Positions 40,714 to 49,321 of a stretch of 64,000 nucleotides of DNA are shown here, in pieces. How positions within the stretch are numbered: the first letter of the stretch is position 1; each line of letters begins with the position of its first letter. The stretch lies in NCBI GenBank assembly GCA_000421085.1, contig ATWE01000003.1:394357-458356 (forward strand). The letters are read 5' to 3'. The stretch is from Ensifer sp. USDA 6670. Its GTDB lineage: Bacteria; Pseudomonadota; Alphaproteobacteria; Rhizobiales; Rhizobiaceae. Under the pieces are notes generated by a model. The model was not told where the DNA came from, searched no databases, and worked only from the letters and a program-made list of their open reading frames with translations. A program made the position numbers and the translations under genes.

Positions 40714-41499
40714 ATGTCCAAATTGCCGAACACCCGGGCGCTTGCGCCCCGCCGCCATGAAGAAATATTGAGGCGCGTCGCTTCCGAAGGTTCGGTGAGC
40801 ATTGCCGAGCTTGCCGCCTATTTCGACGTCTCGCGCGAAACGATCCGCCGGGACATGAAGTATCTGGCCGATCGCGGCCAGCTCGATGTCGTGCATGGGG
40901 GCGCCACCCTGTTCGAGGCAACTGAGCCCGCACTGGTCCAGCGAAGCGGGGAAAACGCCGCGGCAAAGGCGGCGATAGGTCGTAAGGCGGCCGAACTGGT
41001 GAAGGACGGCATGGTGGTCTTTCTCGACTCGGGCACGACGACACTGGCCGTCGCACACGCACTAAGCGGTCTGCGTGACCTGACCGTCTGCACCACCGGC
41101 CTCGCCATCGCGCTGCATATGTGCCGCCAGTCGCAAGTCCGGGTGCACATGCTGGGCGGCGAGATCGACCCTGCCGAGGAGGCGGCAGTGGGCCTCGACG
41201 CGCTGGAGGCAATCGGCCGCTTCCGAGTGGACATCGCCTTTCTCGGCGGGGGAGGGCTTTCTCCTGACGGCGAGGTTACCGACTTCACCCGTAACGGCGC
41301 CGAGCAGCGCTCGCGCATGATCGCGATGGCCGGCAAGGCCTATTTCGTCCTCGACAGTTCGAAATTCGGACGGTTGACGCCCCTTCGAATTCCCGGGTTC
41401 CATCAGGCGGCCGGTGTGATCGTGGATACGCCACCCCCTCCGACGATCTCGGAAGCCCTCGAGCGGAAAGGACCGCGCGTCGTCGTTGCCACAGGGTGA
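40714..41499 (+). CDS. DeoR family transcriptional regulator
   Basis: A 261-residue DeoR/GlpR-type protein. The helix-turn-helix covers residues 12-60 (SIAELAAYFDVSRETIRRDM, DVVHGGA). The sensing domain has VVFLDSGTTTLAVAHALS near 105, the LGGEIDPAEEAAVGLDALEAI stretch (split here as LGGEIDPAEEAA and VGLDALEAI) and KAYFVLDSSKFGR near 210. I chose ATG 40714 because the protein then starts near the DNA-binding domain; an earlier in-frame start at 40636 would add 26 unlikely residues. Repeats of GTTGC...TGTG flank the gene, both before its own start and before the next gene, indicating that it controls both. Confidence 0.85.
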   Translation: MSKLPNTRALAPRRHEEILRRVASEGSVSIAELAAYFDVSRETIRRDMKYLADRGQLDVVHGGATLFEATEPALVQRSGENAAAKAAIGRKAAELVKDGMVVFLDSGTTTLAVAHALSGLRDLTVCTTGLAIALHMCRQSQVRVHMLGGEIDPAEEAAVGLDALEAIGRFRVDIAFLGGGGLSPDGEVTDFTRNGAEQRSRMIAMAGKAYFVLDSSKFGRLTPLRIPGFHQAAGVIVDTPPPPTISEALERKGPRVVVATG

Positions 41500-41500
41500 T

Positions 41501-41535
41501 GTTGCATTTTGTGGCATATTGTGTTGCCTTCTGTG
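41501..41535 (+). promoter_or_regulatory. Tandem array of three DeoR-type motifs
   Basis: GTTGCATTTTGTG (41501-41513), GTGGCATATTGTG (41511-41523) and GTTGCCTTCTGTG (41523-41535) are direct repeats at 10-12 base spacing. The array lies between the DeoR-family gene and the flavoprotein gene, ending 43 bases before the latter's start. Confidence 0.55.
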
Positions 41536-41578
41536 ACTTTCCGGCTATGCTGACACCAGTCCATTGGGAGGTCGGTTC

Positions 41579-44056
41579 ATGGCGCAGGAATTTCCAACAC
41601 AGGCACGGGTCGTCATCGTCGGCGGCGGCATCATAGGCTGTTCCGTCGCCTATCATCTCACAAAGCTCGGCTGGACCGATGTGGTCCTGCTGGAGCAGGG
41701 GCAACTCAGCGGCGGGACCACCTGGCATGCCGCCGGCCTCGTCGGCCAGCTGCGCAGCCATGCCAATATGACCGGCCTCATCCGTTATTCGACGCAGCTC
41801 TACAGCGAGCTGGAGGCAGAGACGGGCCTTGCGACCGGTTGGAAGAATTGCGGTTCGCTCGCCGTTGCGCGCACGAGCGATCGATTGACCGTGCTGAAGC
41901 GGACCGCAGCCTCGGCCCGGGCGCAAGGGGTGGCCGTCGAGGTGATCTCTCCGCGCGAAGCCGCCGATCTCTGGCCGGTGATGGCGGTGGACGATCTCGT
42001 CGGAGCCGCCTGGCTTCCCGGAGACGGCAAGGCCAATCCGACGGACCTCACCCAGTCCCTGGCGAAGGGGGCGCGCAACCGCGGTGCGCGCATTGTCGAG
42101 CGCGTGCGTGTGACGGGCATCGCGGTTAAGGACGGGGCGATCCGTGGCGTCGAGACCGATCGGGGGGACATCACCGCCGAAATCGTCGTCAATTGCGCCG
42201 GCCAGTGGGCGCGCAAGGTCGGGCAGATGTGCGGCGTGACGGTGCCTCTGCACTCGGCCGAGCACATGTATATCGTTACCGGCAAGATCGAGGGGGTGCA
42301 TCCGGACCTGCCGGTGCTGCGCGACCCGGACGGCTACATCTATTTCAAGGAGGAAGTCGGCGGTCTCGTCATGGGCGGCTTCGAGCCGGAAGCCAAGCCC
42401 TGGGGCATGAACGGCATTCCCGACGATTTCGAATTCGCCTTGCTCGCCGACGACTGGGATCAGTTCGAGATCCTGATGCAGAACGCGCTCGTGCGCGTGC
42501 CGAAGCTCGAAACGACCGAGGTCAGGAAATTCTACAATGGGCCGGAGAGCTTCACGCCGGACAATAATTTCATTCTCGGCGAGGCACCGGAACTGCGGAA
42601 TTTCTATGTCGGCGCGGGTTTCAACTCCATGGGCATCGCCAGCGCCGGCGGCGCCGGGCGCGCCCTTGCCGAATGGATCGTCAACGGTGCTCCGACGATG
42701 GATCTCTGGCCGGTCGACATTCGCCGCTTCGCGAGCTTCAACAACAACCCGCGCTGGCTGCACGACCGGGTGAAGGAAACGCTCGGACTGCACTATGCCA
42801 TGCCATGGCCGAACCGTGAGCTGCACACGGCGCGTCCATTCCGGCGCTCGCCGCTCTACGACCGGCTTGCCTCCAAGGGTGCATGCTTCGGTTCGAAGAT
42901 GGGCTGGGAGCGCGCGAACTGGTTCGCCGAAGCTGGCCAGATACCGGAAACGGACTATGCCTTCGGCCGGCAGAACTGGCATGAGGCGGTAAAGCGGGAA
43001 ATGAACGCGACGCGACAAGCTGCTGGGATATTTGATCAAACCTCATTTGCAAAATTGCTTGTGCAGGGGCGCGACGCAGCGAAGGCGCTCAACCACATCT
43101 GCGCCGCGGACGTCGATGTCGAGATCGGCCGGTCGGTCTATACGGGCATGCTCAACGCACGGGGCGGCTATGAAAGCGACCTCACGGTGATGCGGCTCGC
43201 CGTCGACCGGTTCCTCATCGTCACCGGATCGGCGCAGGCGGTGCACGACGCCGACTGGATCCGCAGGAACACCTCACCGGGCGCCCACGTCACCGTCACC
43301 GACGTGACCTCGGCTTACGCGGTGCTGGCGCTGATGGGACCGAATGCGCGCGAAATATTCGGGCGGATCACCTCCGCCGACCTTTCGAACACATGCTTTC
43401 CCTTTGCGACCATCCGCGAGATCGACGTCGGCTACGCGACGGCCTACGCCAACCGGATGACCTATGTCGGCGAACTCGGCTGGGAACTGATCGTGCCCAG
43501 TGAATTTGCCGTGGGCGTCTACGAGGCACTGCACGAGGCGGGGCGCGATCTCGGGCTCGTCGATTGCGGCTATTACGCTCTCGAGGCGCTCCGCATCGAG
43601 AAAGGCTTTCGCGCCTGGAGCCGCGAACTGACGCCCGACATCAATCCTTACGAGGCGGGTCTCGCCTTCGCCGTATCTTTCGAGAAGCCGGGCGGCTTCA
43701 TCGGCCGCGAGACCTTGATGCGGGCAAGGCAGGTCGGCACCCCTGTCAGACGCATCGTGCAGTTCACCCTGGATGATCCCGAGCCAATGCTTTGGGGCGG
43801 GGAACTCATCCTGCGTGACGGCAAACCTGTCGGCGAAGTTCGCTCAGCCGCCTATGGCCACACGCTTGGGCGTTCCGTTGCGCTCGGCCTCATAGAACAT
43901 AAAGAAGGGGTCGACCGCGAGTTCATCGCAAGCGGGAGCTTCGAGATCGATCTTGCCGGTGAGCGCCACCTGGCGACCGCTCATCTGAAGTGCCCCTACG
44001 ACCCGAAGTCTGAGCGCGTGCGGGCGGATGCCGGGGAGCCGCGAGCCGCCGCCTGA
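41579..44056 (+). CDS. Dimethylglycine/sarcosine dehydrogenase-like flavoprotein with GcvT domain
   Basis: An 825-residue two-part enzyme. Residues 8-390 are a DAO-type FAD domain: RVVIVGGGIIGCSVAYHL near 10 and GGTTWHAAGL, whose His50 is at the position of covalent FAD attachment in dimethylglycine dehydrogenase. Residues about 430-815 are a GcvT/aminomethyltransferase fold with folate-binding motifs (GGYESDLTVMRLAVDRFLIV; MTYVGELGWELIVPSEFAVG; ALRIEKGFRAW). It should oxidatively demethylate an N-methylated amine and pass the C1 unit to tetrahydrofolate. The substrate is unknown. It sits between the taurine and aminoethylphosphonate clusters and is probably controlled by the adjacent DeoR regulator. 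Confidence 0.85.
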   Translation: MAQEFPTQARVVIVGGGIIGCSVAYHLTKLGWTDVVLLEQGQLSGGTTWHAAGLVGQLRSHANMTGLIRYSTQLYSELEAETGLATGWKNCGSLAVARTSDRLTVLKRTAASARAQGVAVEVISPREAADLWPVMAVDDLVGAAWLPGDGKANPTDLTQSLAKGARNRGARIVERVRVTGIAVKDGAIRGVETDRGDITAEIVVNCAGQWARKVGQMCGVTVPLHSAEHMYIVTGKIEGVHPDLPVLRDPDGYIYFKEEVGGLVMGGFEPEAKPWGMNGIPDDFEFALLADDWDQFEILMQNALVRVPKLETTEVRKFYNGPESFTPDNNFILGEAPELRNFYVGAGFNSMGIASAGGAGRALAEWIVNGAPTMDLWPVDIRRFASFNNNPRWLHDRVKETLGLHYAMPWPNRELHTARPFRRSPLYDRLASKGACFGSKMGWERANWFAEAGQIPETDYAFGRQNWHEAVKREMNATRQAAGIFDQTSFAKLLVQGRDAAKALNHICAADVDVEIGRSVYTGMLNARGGYESDLTVMRLAVDRFLIVTGSAQAVHDADWIRRNTSPGAHVTVTDVTSAYAVLALMGPNAREIFGRITSADLSNTCFPFATIREIDVGYATAYANRMTYVGELGWELIVPSEFAVGVYEALHEAGRDLGLVDCGYYALEALRIEKGFRAWSRELTPDINPYEAGLAFAVSFEKPGGFIGRETLMRARQVGTPVRRIVQFTLDDPEPMLWGGELILRDGKPVGEVRSAAYGHTLGRSVALGLIEHKEGVDREFIASGSFEIDLAGERHLATAHLKCPYDPKSERVRADAGEPRAAA

Positions 44057-44071
44057 AACCGGCAGCTCCAT

Positions 44072-44941
44072 TCACCTCTCCGCCAGCGAGCGGGCAATAT
44101 CGAAAAAGGCGCGCACGAGCTTTCCGCCGCTGCGCTCCTTCAGGCAGATCAACGCCTCGTCCATCAGCATCTCGGCGCCGACGATCTCGATCGGCGCGAG
44201 ACGTCCGTCCCGGCCGAATTCCGCCGCGGAGACGAAGCCTACCCCGGCACCGGCCGCGACGATCTCCCTCACGGCCTCCCGGCCTTCAGCTTCGATGGCC
44301 GGCTTCAGGGTGACGCCTGCGGCGGCTGCGAAGTCCTCGAGCTTCTGCCGCGTCTTCGAACCGCGCTCGCGCATCACCAGCGGCTGGCCCGAGAGATCCT
44401 CGAGACTGACGGTGCTTCGCCGGGCGATCGGATGTTCGGTCGAAGCGAAGGCGATGATCGGCGTCGAGTTCAGCTTGACGATGTCGAACTCCCGGCTTTC
44501 GGGAACCTCGCCGAGCACGCCGATGTCGGCTTCGTAGGAATAGAGGCTGGTGATGACCGTTTCCGTGTTACCGGCCCTCAGCGAGATCTGAACCGACGGA
44601 TATTTCTGACGAAAGGCCGCGAGGATGTGAAGCAGATGGTGGGCGGCGTCGGCGACGATGCGAAGCGTGCCGGCCCGCAATGCGCGCGATTCCGAAAGCA
44701 GATCGAGCGCCTGCTGTTCGGTGTCGAACATGCGCCGGGTGATCTCCAGCAACTGGTGACCGGCCTGGGTCAGCGTCACCTGCTTCTTGTTTCGGTTGAA
44801 GAGGAGCACGTCATATTCCTCCTCCAGTTTGCGCACCTGATCCGACACGGCCGGCTGCGTGAGGAACAGCGCCTCTGCCGCACGGGAGAAGCCTCCACAA
44901 ACCGCAACATTGTGGAACGCGCGAAGCTGGACGTAACGCAT
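44072..44941 (-). CDS. LysR family regulator of the aminoethylphosphonate genes
   Basis: A 289-residue LysR-type regulator. The N-terminal helix-turn-helix covers residues 1-60 (YVQLRAFHNVAVCGGFSRAA, then LTQPAVSDQVRKLEEEYDVLLF). The effector domain begins near residue 90 (LRIVADAAHHLLHILAAF), with RAGNTETVITSLYSYEADIG typical of the family. ATG 44941 puts the recognition helix at the usual place; 4 codons upstream are in frame as well. It is divergent from the Na/Pi transporter and next to phnW-phnA-phnY. A composite element common to three promoters of this cluster (44956, 46720, 50855) is its likely target, by inference. Confidence 0.85.
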   Translation of the reverse strand: MRYVQLRAFHNVAVCGGFSRAAEALFLTQPAVSDQVRKLEEEYDVLLFNRNKKQVTLTQAGHQLLEITRRMFDTEQQALDLLSESRALRAGTLRIVADAAHHLLHILAAFRQKYPSVQISLRAGNTETVITSLYSYEADIGVLGEVPESREFDIVKLNSTPIIAFASTEHPIARRSTVSLEDLSGQPLVMRERGSKTRQKLEDFAAAAGVTLKPAIEAEGREAVREIVAAGAGVGFVSAAEFGRDGRLAPIEIVGAEMLMDEALICLKERSGGKLVRAFFDIARSLAER

Positions 44942-44955
44942 GGGCTCCTCCAAAC

Positions 44956-44996
44956 ATAAGCTGATCTAATCAAACGATAGAAACGAACGATTTGAT
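44956..44996. promoter_or_regulatory. Composite LysR-type element, site 1
   Basis: ATAAGC (44956-44961) is separated by exactly 27 bases from GATTTGAT (44989-44996). Within it ATCAAA and TTTGAT form a further inverted repeat. It lies in the divergent promoter region of the LysR and nptA-like genes. Confidence 0.55.
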
Positions 44997-45049
44997 TTAT
45001 GTAAAGGGAAAAGTGACGGTCTTCGAATTGGTTTCCGGAGCGATTGGAA

Positions 45050-46720
45050 ATGACTCTCGTTACTCTCTCGCTGCATCTCGCCGGCGCGACCGTTCTGCTG
45101 CTCTACGCGGTGCATCTCGTCCGCAGCGGCGTCGAGCACGCCTATGGCACGTCGTTGAAACGGGTGCTGGCGAGGGGAGGGGAACGCCGCATTTACGCCG
45201 CCGCGAGCGGCACGGTCCTTGCAGTCCTGTTGCAAAGCTCGACCGCCGTGGCGATGCTCGCCTCCGGCCTTTCGTCAAGCGGCTATCTTACGCTGAACAC
45301 CAGCCTTGCCGTCCTGCTGGGAGCGGATTTCGGCTCGGCGCTGGTGGTGCGTGTTCTCTCGTTCGACCTGGACCTGCTGTCACCGCTCCTGCTTGCGGCC
45401 GGCGGGCTGCTTTACCTGAAGGGCAGGAGCGACAAGCCCCGCGAACTCGGCCGCATGCTGCTCGGCATCGGCTTCGTCCTTATGTCGCTGAGGCTGATCG
45501 GCGAGGCGACCTTGCCGTTGAAGCAGAGCGACGTGCTGCCCGCGATCGTCGGCTATCTCGCGCAAGACCAGGTGACGGCCTTCGCGGCGGCCGTGCTCTT
45601 CACTTGGATCGTGCATTCGAGTGTCGCGGTCCTGATCCTCATTCTGGGTTTCGCCGCTCAGGGACTCTTGCCGATCGAGGCAGGCCTGCCGCTGATCCTC
45701 GGCGCCAATCTCGGCAGCGGGATGATCGCCATGTGGCTGACGCGCGGGTTTTCAGCCGAAGCGCGGCGCGTGGCGGCAGGCAATCTCCTCTTCCGGGCTT
45801 TCGGCGCCGCGATCGCCTTGCCGGTGATCGGCCCCTTGTCAGTCCAGCTTCAACATCTTGGCGCTACCCCGGCGGAGCAGCTCGTTCATTTTCATCTGGC
45901 CTTCAACGCCTGCCTCGTCATCTTTTGCCTGCCGCTTTCGCAGCTTGCCGCAAGCGCCGTTACTTCGCTTATCAATTCGGATCTCAGGAGCACCGAAGAC
46001 AGCGACACACTTGGCCGAAGAATCAGCGCGTTGGACCAGACTCTGCTCGACAGCCCCGACGCGGCACTCGCCGCTGCGACACGCGAAGTGCTGTTCATGG
46101 GCGAGGTGGTCGAGCGGATGCTTTGTCCGGTAATGGAGCTTCTGGAGCATCCGAGGCCGGAGAAGATCGAGGAAATCCGTCGGCTTGACGGATATGTCAA
46201 CCGCGCCCACCGCGATATCAAGCTCTATCTCGCCGCAATCCATCGCGGCGTGCTCGATGAGCGTCAGTCGCGGCGGGGTGTAGAACTCATCGACATCGCC
46301 ATCAATCTCGAGCATGCCGGCGACATAGTGTCCAAGACGCTGGTCGAAATCGCCCGTGACAAGCTGGAGAACGGCAACAAGTTCTCCGATGAGGGCTGGA
46401 CCGAGCTCAAGGTGCTCCACACCAGCGTGCGCGACAACATGCGTCTCGCTTTCAATCTGCTGGTGTCGGACGACCCGGCGATGGCGCGAAAGCTCGTCCG
46501 GGAGAAGGAACGGGTACGCGCGCTCGTACGGGAAAGTCACGAACGGCATCTGGCGAGATTGCGGGCCGGACGCCCGGAAAGCGTCGAGTCCAGCAACATG
46601 CACCTCGAAGTCGCACGGGCGCTCAAGGAGGTGAACTCCCTCCTGGCCACGCTCGCCTACCCAATCTTGAAGCAGCGAGGGGACCTGCTCGAGAGCCGGC
46701 TTGCACTCGTCAAGGGTTGA
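45050..46720 (+). CDS. Na+/phosphate cotransporter family protein with PhoU-like domain
   Basis: A 556-residue protein. Residues 1-300 hold two NptA-type inverted repeats (GTVLAVLLQSSTAVAMLASGL near 55 and LFTWIVHSSVAVLILIL near 185, with the QSS and HSS motifs of the Na/Pi family). Residues about 335-540 are alpha-helical and PhoU-like (IDIAINLEHAGDIVSKTL). It probably moves phosphate with Na+. Its place next to phosphonate-degrading genes, which release phosphate inside the cell, suggests phosphate balance, perhaps efflux. ATG 45050 was chosen; a TTG two codons upstream is the alternative. It is divergent from the LysR gene, and its stop abuts site 2 of the shared regulatory element. Confidence 0.83.
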   Translation: MTLVTLSLHLAGATVLLLYAVHLVRSGVEHAYGTSLKRVLARGGERRIYAAASGTVLAVLLQSSTAVAMLASGLSSSGYLTLNTSLAVLLGADFGSALVVRVLSFDLDLLSPLLLAAGGLLYLKGRSDKPRELGRMLLGIGFVLMSLRLIGEATLPLKQSDVLPAIVGYLAQDQVTAFAAAVLFTWIVHSSVAVLILILGFAAQGLLPIEAGLPLILGANLGSGMIAMWLTRGFSAEARRVAAGNLLFRAFGAAIALPVIGPLSVQLQHLGATPAEQLVHFHLAFNACLVIFCLPLSQLAASAVTSLINSDLRSTEDSDTLGRRISALDQTLLDSPDAALAAATREVLFMGEVVERMLCPVMELLEHPRPEKIEEIRRLDGYVNRAHRDIKLYLAAIHRGVLDERQSRRGVELIDIAINLEHAGDIVSKTLVEIARDKLENGNKFSDEGWTELKVLHTSVRDNMRLAFNLLVSDDPAMARKLVREKERVRALVRESHERHLARLRAGRPESVESSNMHLEVARALKEVNSLLATLAYPILKQRGDLLESRLALVKG

Positions 46721-46760
46721 TAAGCCAGATCTATGAATCAATATGAAATATCGATTTTAC
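46720..46760. promoter_or_regulatory. Composite LysR-type element, site 2
   Basis: ATAAGC (46720-46725), 27 bases, GATTTTAC (46753-46760). Spacing is identical to sites 1 and 3. It lies 62 bases upstream of the phnW start. Confidence 0.55.
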
Positions 46761-46822
46761 AGATACATTTGGGATCGCCATCCTCGCCCATGTCCCGGCA
46801 GTTCTCAAAGGAGAGAAACCAG

Positions 46823-48019
46823 ATGTCCGCAGATGCAAAGACGAATGATGTTCTCGAAGCGCCGAGATTGGGCGAGCCGTATCTGCTGACTCCCGGGCCG
46901 CTGACCACCGCCTTTCCCGTAAAGGAGGCGATGCTGCGCGACTGGGGATCCTGGGACGGTGACTTCCGGGGCATGACGGCCGAATTGCGTCGCGAACTGC
47001 TTGCGATTGCGGGAGACGGGAGCGGCGAATACGATTGCGTCCCCATGCAGGGCAGCGGCTCCTTCTCAGTGGAAGCCATGCTCGGCAGCTTCATTCCCCG
47101 CAACGGCAAGGTTCTGGTGCTGATGAACGGTGCCTACGGCCAGCGCATCGCCCAGACGCTCAAATATTTAGGTCGCGCTCACGTCACGATCGACAAGGGC
47201 GACTATATGCCCCCCCGTGGCAGCGAGGTTGCGGCCGCTCTCGATGCAGATCCGGCGATCACCCATGTGGTGGTCGTCCATTGCGAGACGAGCTCGGGCA
47301 TTCTCAATCCCCTCAGGGAAATTTCCGAGGCAGTCTACGGCCGCGGCCGCAAGCTGCTGGTCGACAGCATGAGCGCCTTCGGGGCAGTGCCCGCCGGTGT
47401 CGATGATTTCCGTTACGAGGCAATCGTTTCCTCCGCCAACAAATGCATCGAGGGCGTCCCGGGTTTCGGCTTCGTCATCGCGCGCAAGTCGGAACTGGAG
47501 GCGGCGAAGGACCGCAGCCATTCCTTGAGTCTCGACGTCCATGCGCAATGGGCCTACATGAACAAGACGGGCCAATGGCGCTTTACGCCGCCGACCCATG
47601 TCGTCGCCGCCTTTCTTGAGGCGCTGCGGCTGCACCGCAAGGAAGGCGGGGTGGCCGGACGCGGCGCACGCTACGCGAACAACCGCGACGTCATGGTCGC
47701 CGGCATGCGCCAGCTCGGCTTCGAGACGCTGCTTGGCGACGAGTGGCTCTCGCCGATCATCGTGACCTTCTTCAGCCCCGCCCATCCGGACTTCAAATTC
47801 GAACGCTTCTACGAACTGATGAAGGCGAAGGGGTTCATCATCTATCCGGGCAAGCTCACCGTCGTCGACAGCTTCCGGATCGGCTGCATCGGCCAGATGG
47901 ATGCCCACGTGATGCAAAAGGTGGTCGCCGCCGCCGCCGAGAGCCTTGCGGAGATGGGGGTCGACACCGCCACCCCGCCGGCGCTCGCGCTCGCCGAGCG
48001 CGCCCGCCTCGCCGCCTGA
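46823..48019 (+). CDS. phnW: 2-aminoethylphosphonate:pyruvate aminotransferase
   Basis: A 398-residue class V aminotransferase. It has the PhnW opening PYLLTPGPLTTAFPVKEAML (near residue 19), RDWGSWDGDF and the PLP lysine Lys207 in SSANKCIEGVPGFGFV, with the cofactor Asp181 in LLVDSMSAFG. It transfers the amino group of 2-aminoethylphosphonate to pyruvate, giving phosphonoacetaldehyde and alanine. I set the start at 46823, which has AAGGAGAG upstream; the frame continues 30 codons before it but loses family similarity. With phnA and phnY downstream it forms the AEP-to-acetate route known from S. meliloti. Confidence 0.93.
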   Translation: MSADAKTNDVLEAPRLGEPYLLTPGPLTTAFPVKEAMLRDWGSWDGDFRGMTAELRRELLAIAGDGSGEYDCVPMQGSGSFSVEAMLGSFIPRNGKVLVLMNGAYGQRIAQTLKYLGRAHVTIDKGDYMPPRGSEVAAALDADPAITHVVVVHCETSSGILNPLREISEAVYGRGRKLLVDSMSAFGAVPAGVDDFRYEAIVSSANKCIEGVPGFGFVIARKSELEAAKDRSHSLSLDVHAQWAYMNKTGQWRFTPPTHVVAAFLEALRLHRKEGGVAGRGARYANNRDVMVAGMRQLGFETLLGDEWLSPIIVTFFSPAHPDFKFERFYELMKAKGFIIYPGKLTVVDSFRIGCIGQMDAHVMQKVVAAAAESLAEMGVDTATPPALALAERARLAA

Positions 48020-48046
48020 CCGATCACCCCTCCAGGAGCACAACAG

Positions 48047-49321
48047 ATGAACCAGATGTCCAAGATTTCGGTGACGGTGAATGGCCGCCGCTATCCATGG
48101 CCCCGCGTACCGGCAATTGCGATCTGCCTCGACGGATGCGAGCCCGCCTATCTCGATGCAGCGATCGACGCCGGGCTGATGCCCGCGTTGAAGCGCATCA
48201 AGGCACGGGGCGCCGTACGGCTGGCGCACAGCGTCATCCCGAGCTTTACCAATCCCAACAATCTCTCTATCGCAACCGGCAGTCCGCCGGCGGTGCACGG
48301 GATTTGCGGGAACTACCTCTATGAGCCGGCGACGGGCGAAGAGGTGATGATGAATGATCCGAAGTTCCTGCGCGCCCCCACTATTTTCCAGGCTTTCTAT
48401 GATGCAGGTGCCCGGGTGGCGGTCGTCACGGCGAAGGACAAGCTGCGCGCGCTACTCGGAAAGGGGCTCCGCTTCGACGAAGAGCGCGCCGTCTGCTTCT
48501 CGTCCGAAAAATCGGACAAGGCGACCCGCGCGGAGCACGGAATCGACAATGCTTCGGCCTGGCTCGGCCGGCCGGTTCCCGAGGTCTATTCGGCTGCGCT
48601 GTCAGAATTCGTCTTCGCTGCGGGCGTCAAGCTGCTCAGGGAGTTTCGTCCGGACATCATGTATCTGACGACGACCGATTATGTTCAGCACAAATATGCT
48701 CCCGGCGTTCCGGAAGCCAATTCCTTCTACGAAATGTTCGACCGATACCTCGCCGAACTGGACGGGCTCGGAGCAGCCATCGTCGTCACCGCCGATCACG
48801 GCATGAAGCCGAAGCACAAGGCGGACGGCTCGCCCGACGTCATCTATGTTCAGGACCTGCTCGACGAATGGCTCGGCAAGAATGTGGCCCGTGTCATCCT
48901 GCCGATTACCGACCCCTACGTCGTGCATCACGGCGCGCTCGGGTCCTTTGCCACGGCCTATCTTCCGGACGGATGCGACCGCAGCGAGATCATCGCAAGG
49001 CTGAAGGGGATCCAAGGCATCGACGTCGTGCTCGACCGTGAGGAGGCGTGCCGGCGCTTCGAACTGCCGGAAGACCGCATCGGCGACATCGTCCTCGTTT
49101 CATCCGAAAACAAGACGCTCGGCACCAGCGAGCACCGGCACGACCTTGCCGCACTCGACGAACCGTTGCGCTCCCATGGAGGGCTGACCGAGCAGGAGGT
49201 TCCCTTCATCGTCAACCGCATGCTGCCCGAACTCCCGAACGCTCCCCGACTTCGCAACTTCGATGCATTTTTCTATGCGGTAATGGCGGCGGCCGAGGCC
49301 GGTGCGGAGGGCTCGCTATGA
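48047..49321 (+). CDS. phnA: Phosphonoacetate hydrolase
   Basis: A 424-residue alkaline-phosphatase-superfamily hydrolase. The metal-binding Asp29 ([13 protein letters not shown]) and nucleophile Thr68 ([10 protein letters not shown]) match the S. meliloti enzyme as I recall it. Later metal ligands are in [13 protein letters not shown] near 205 and [12 protein letters not shown] near 250, with a C-terminal His near HHGALG and SHGGLTEQE. It splits phosphonoacetate into acetate and phosphate with zinc ions. The last bases overlap the phnY start (ATGA at 49318-49321). An AGGAG ribosome-binding site precedes the ATG at 48047. Confidence 0.93.
   Translation: MNQMSKISVTVNGRRYPWPRVPAIAICLDGCEPAYLDAAIDAGLMPALKRIKARGAVRLAHSVIPSFTNPNNLSIATGSPPAVHGICGNYLYEPATGEEVMMNDPKFLRAPTIFQAFYDAGARVAVVTAKDKLRALLGKGLRFDEERAVCFSSEKSDKATRAEHGIDNASAWLGRPVPEVYSAALSEFVFAAGVKLLREFRPDIMYLTTTDYVQHKYAPGVPEANSFYEMFDRYLAELDGLGAAIVVTADHGMKPKHKADGSPDVIYVQDLLDEWLGKNVARVILPITDPYVVHHGALGSFATAYLPDGCDRSEIIARLKGIQGIDVVLDREEACRRFELPEDRIGDIVLVSSENKTLGTSEHRHDLAALDEPLRSHGGLTEQEVPFIVNRMLPELPNAPRLRNFDAFFYAVMAAAEAGAEGSL

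Noticed and set aside
41285..43039. Minus-strand open frame of 584 codons opposite the flavoprotein gene
   Set aside because: Shadow frame without motifs; the plus-strand gene is clear.
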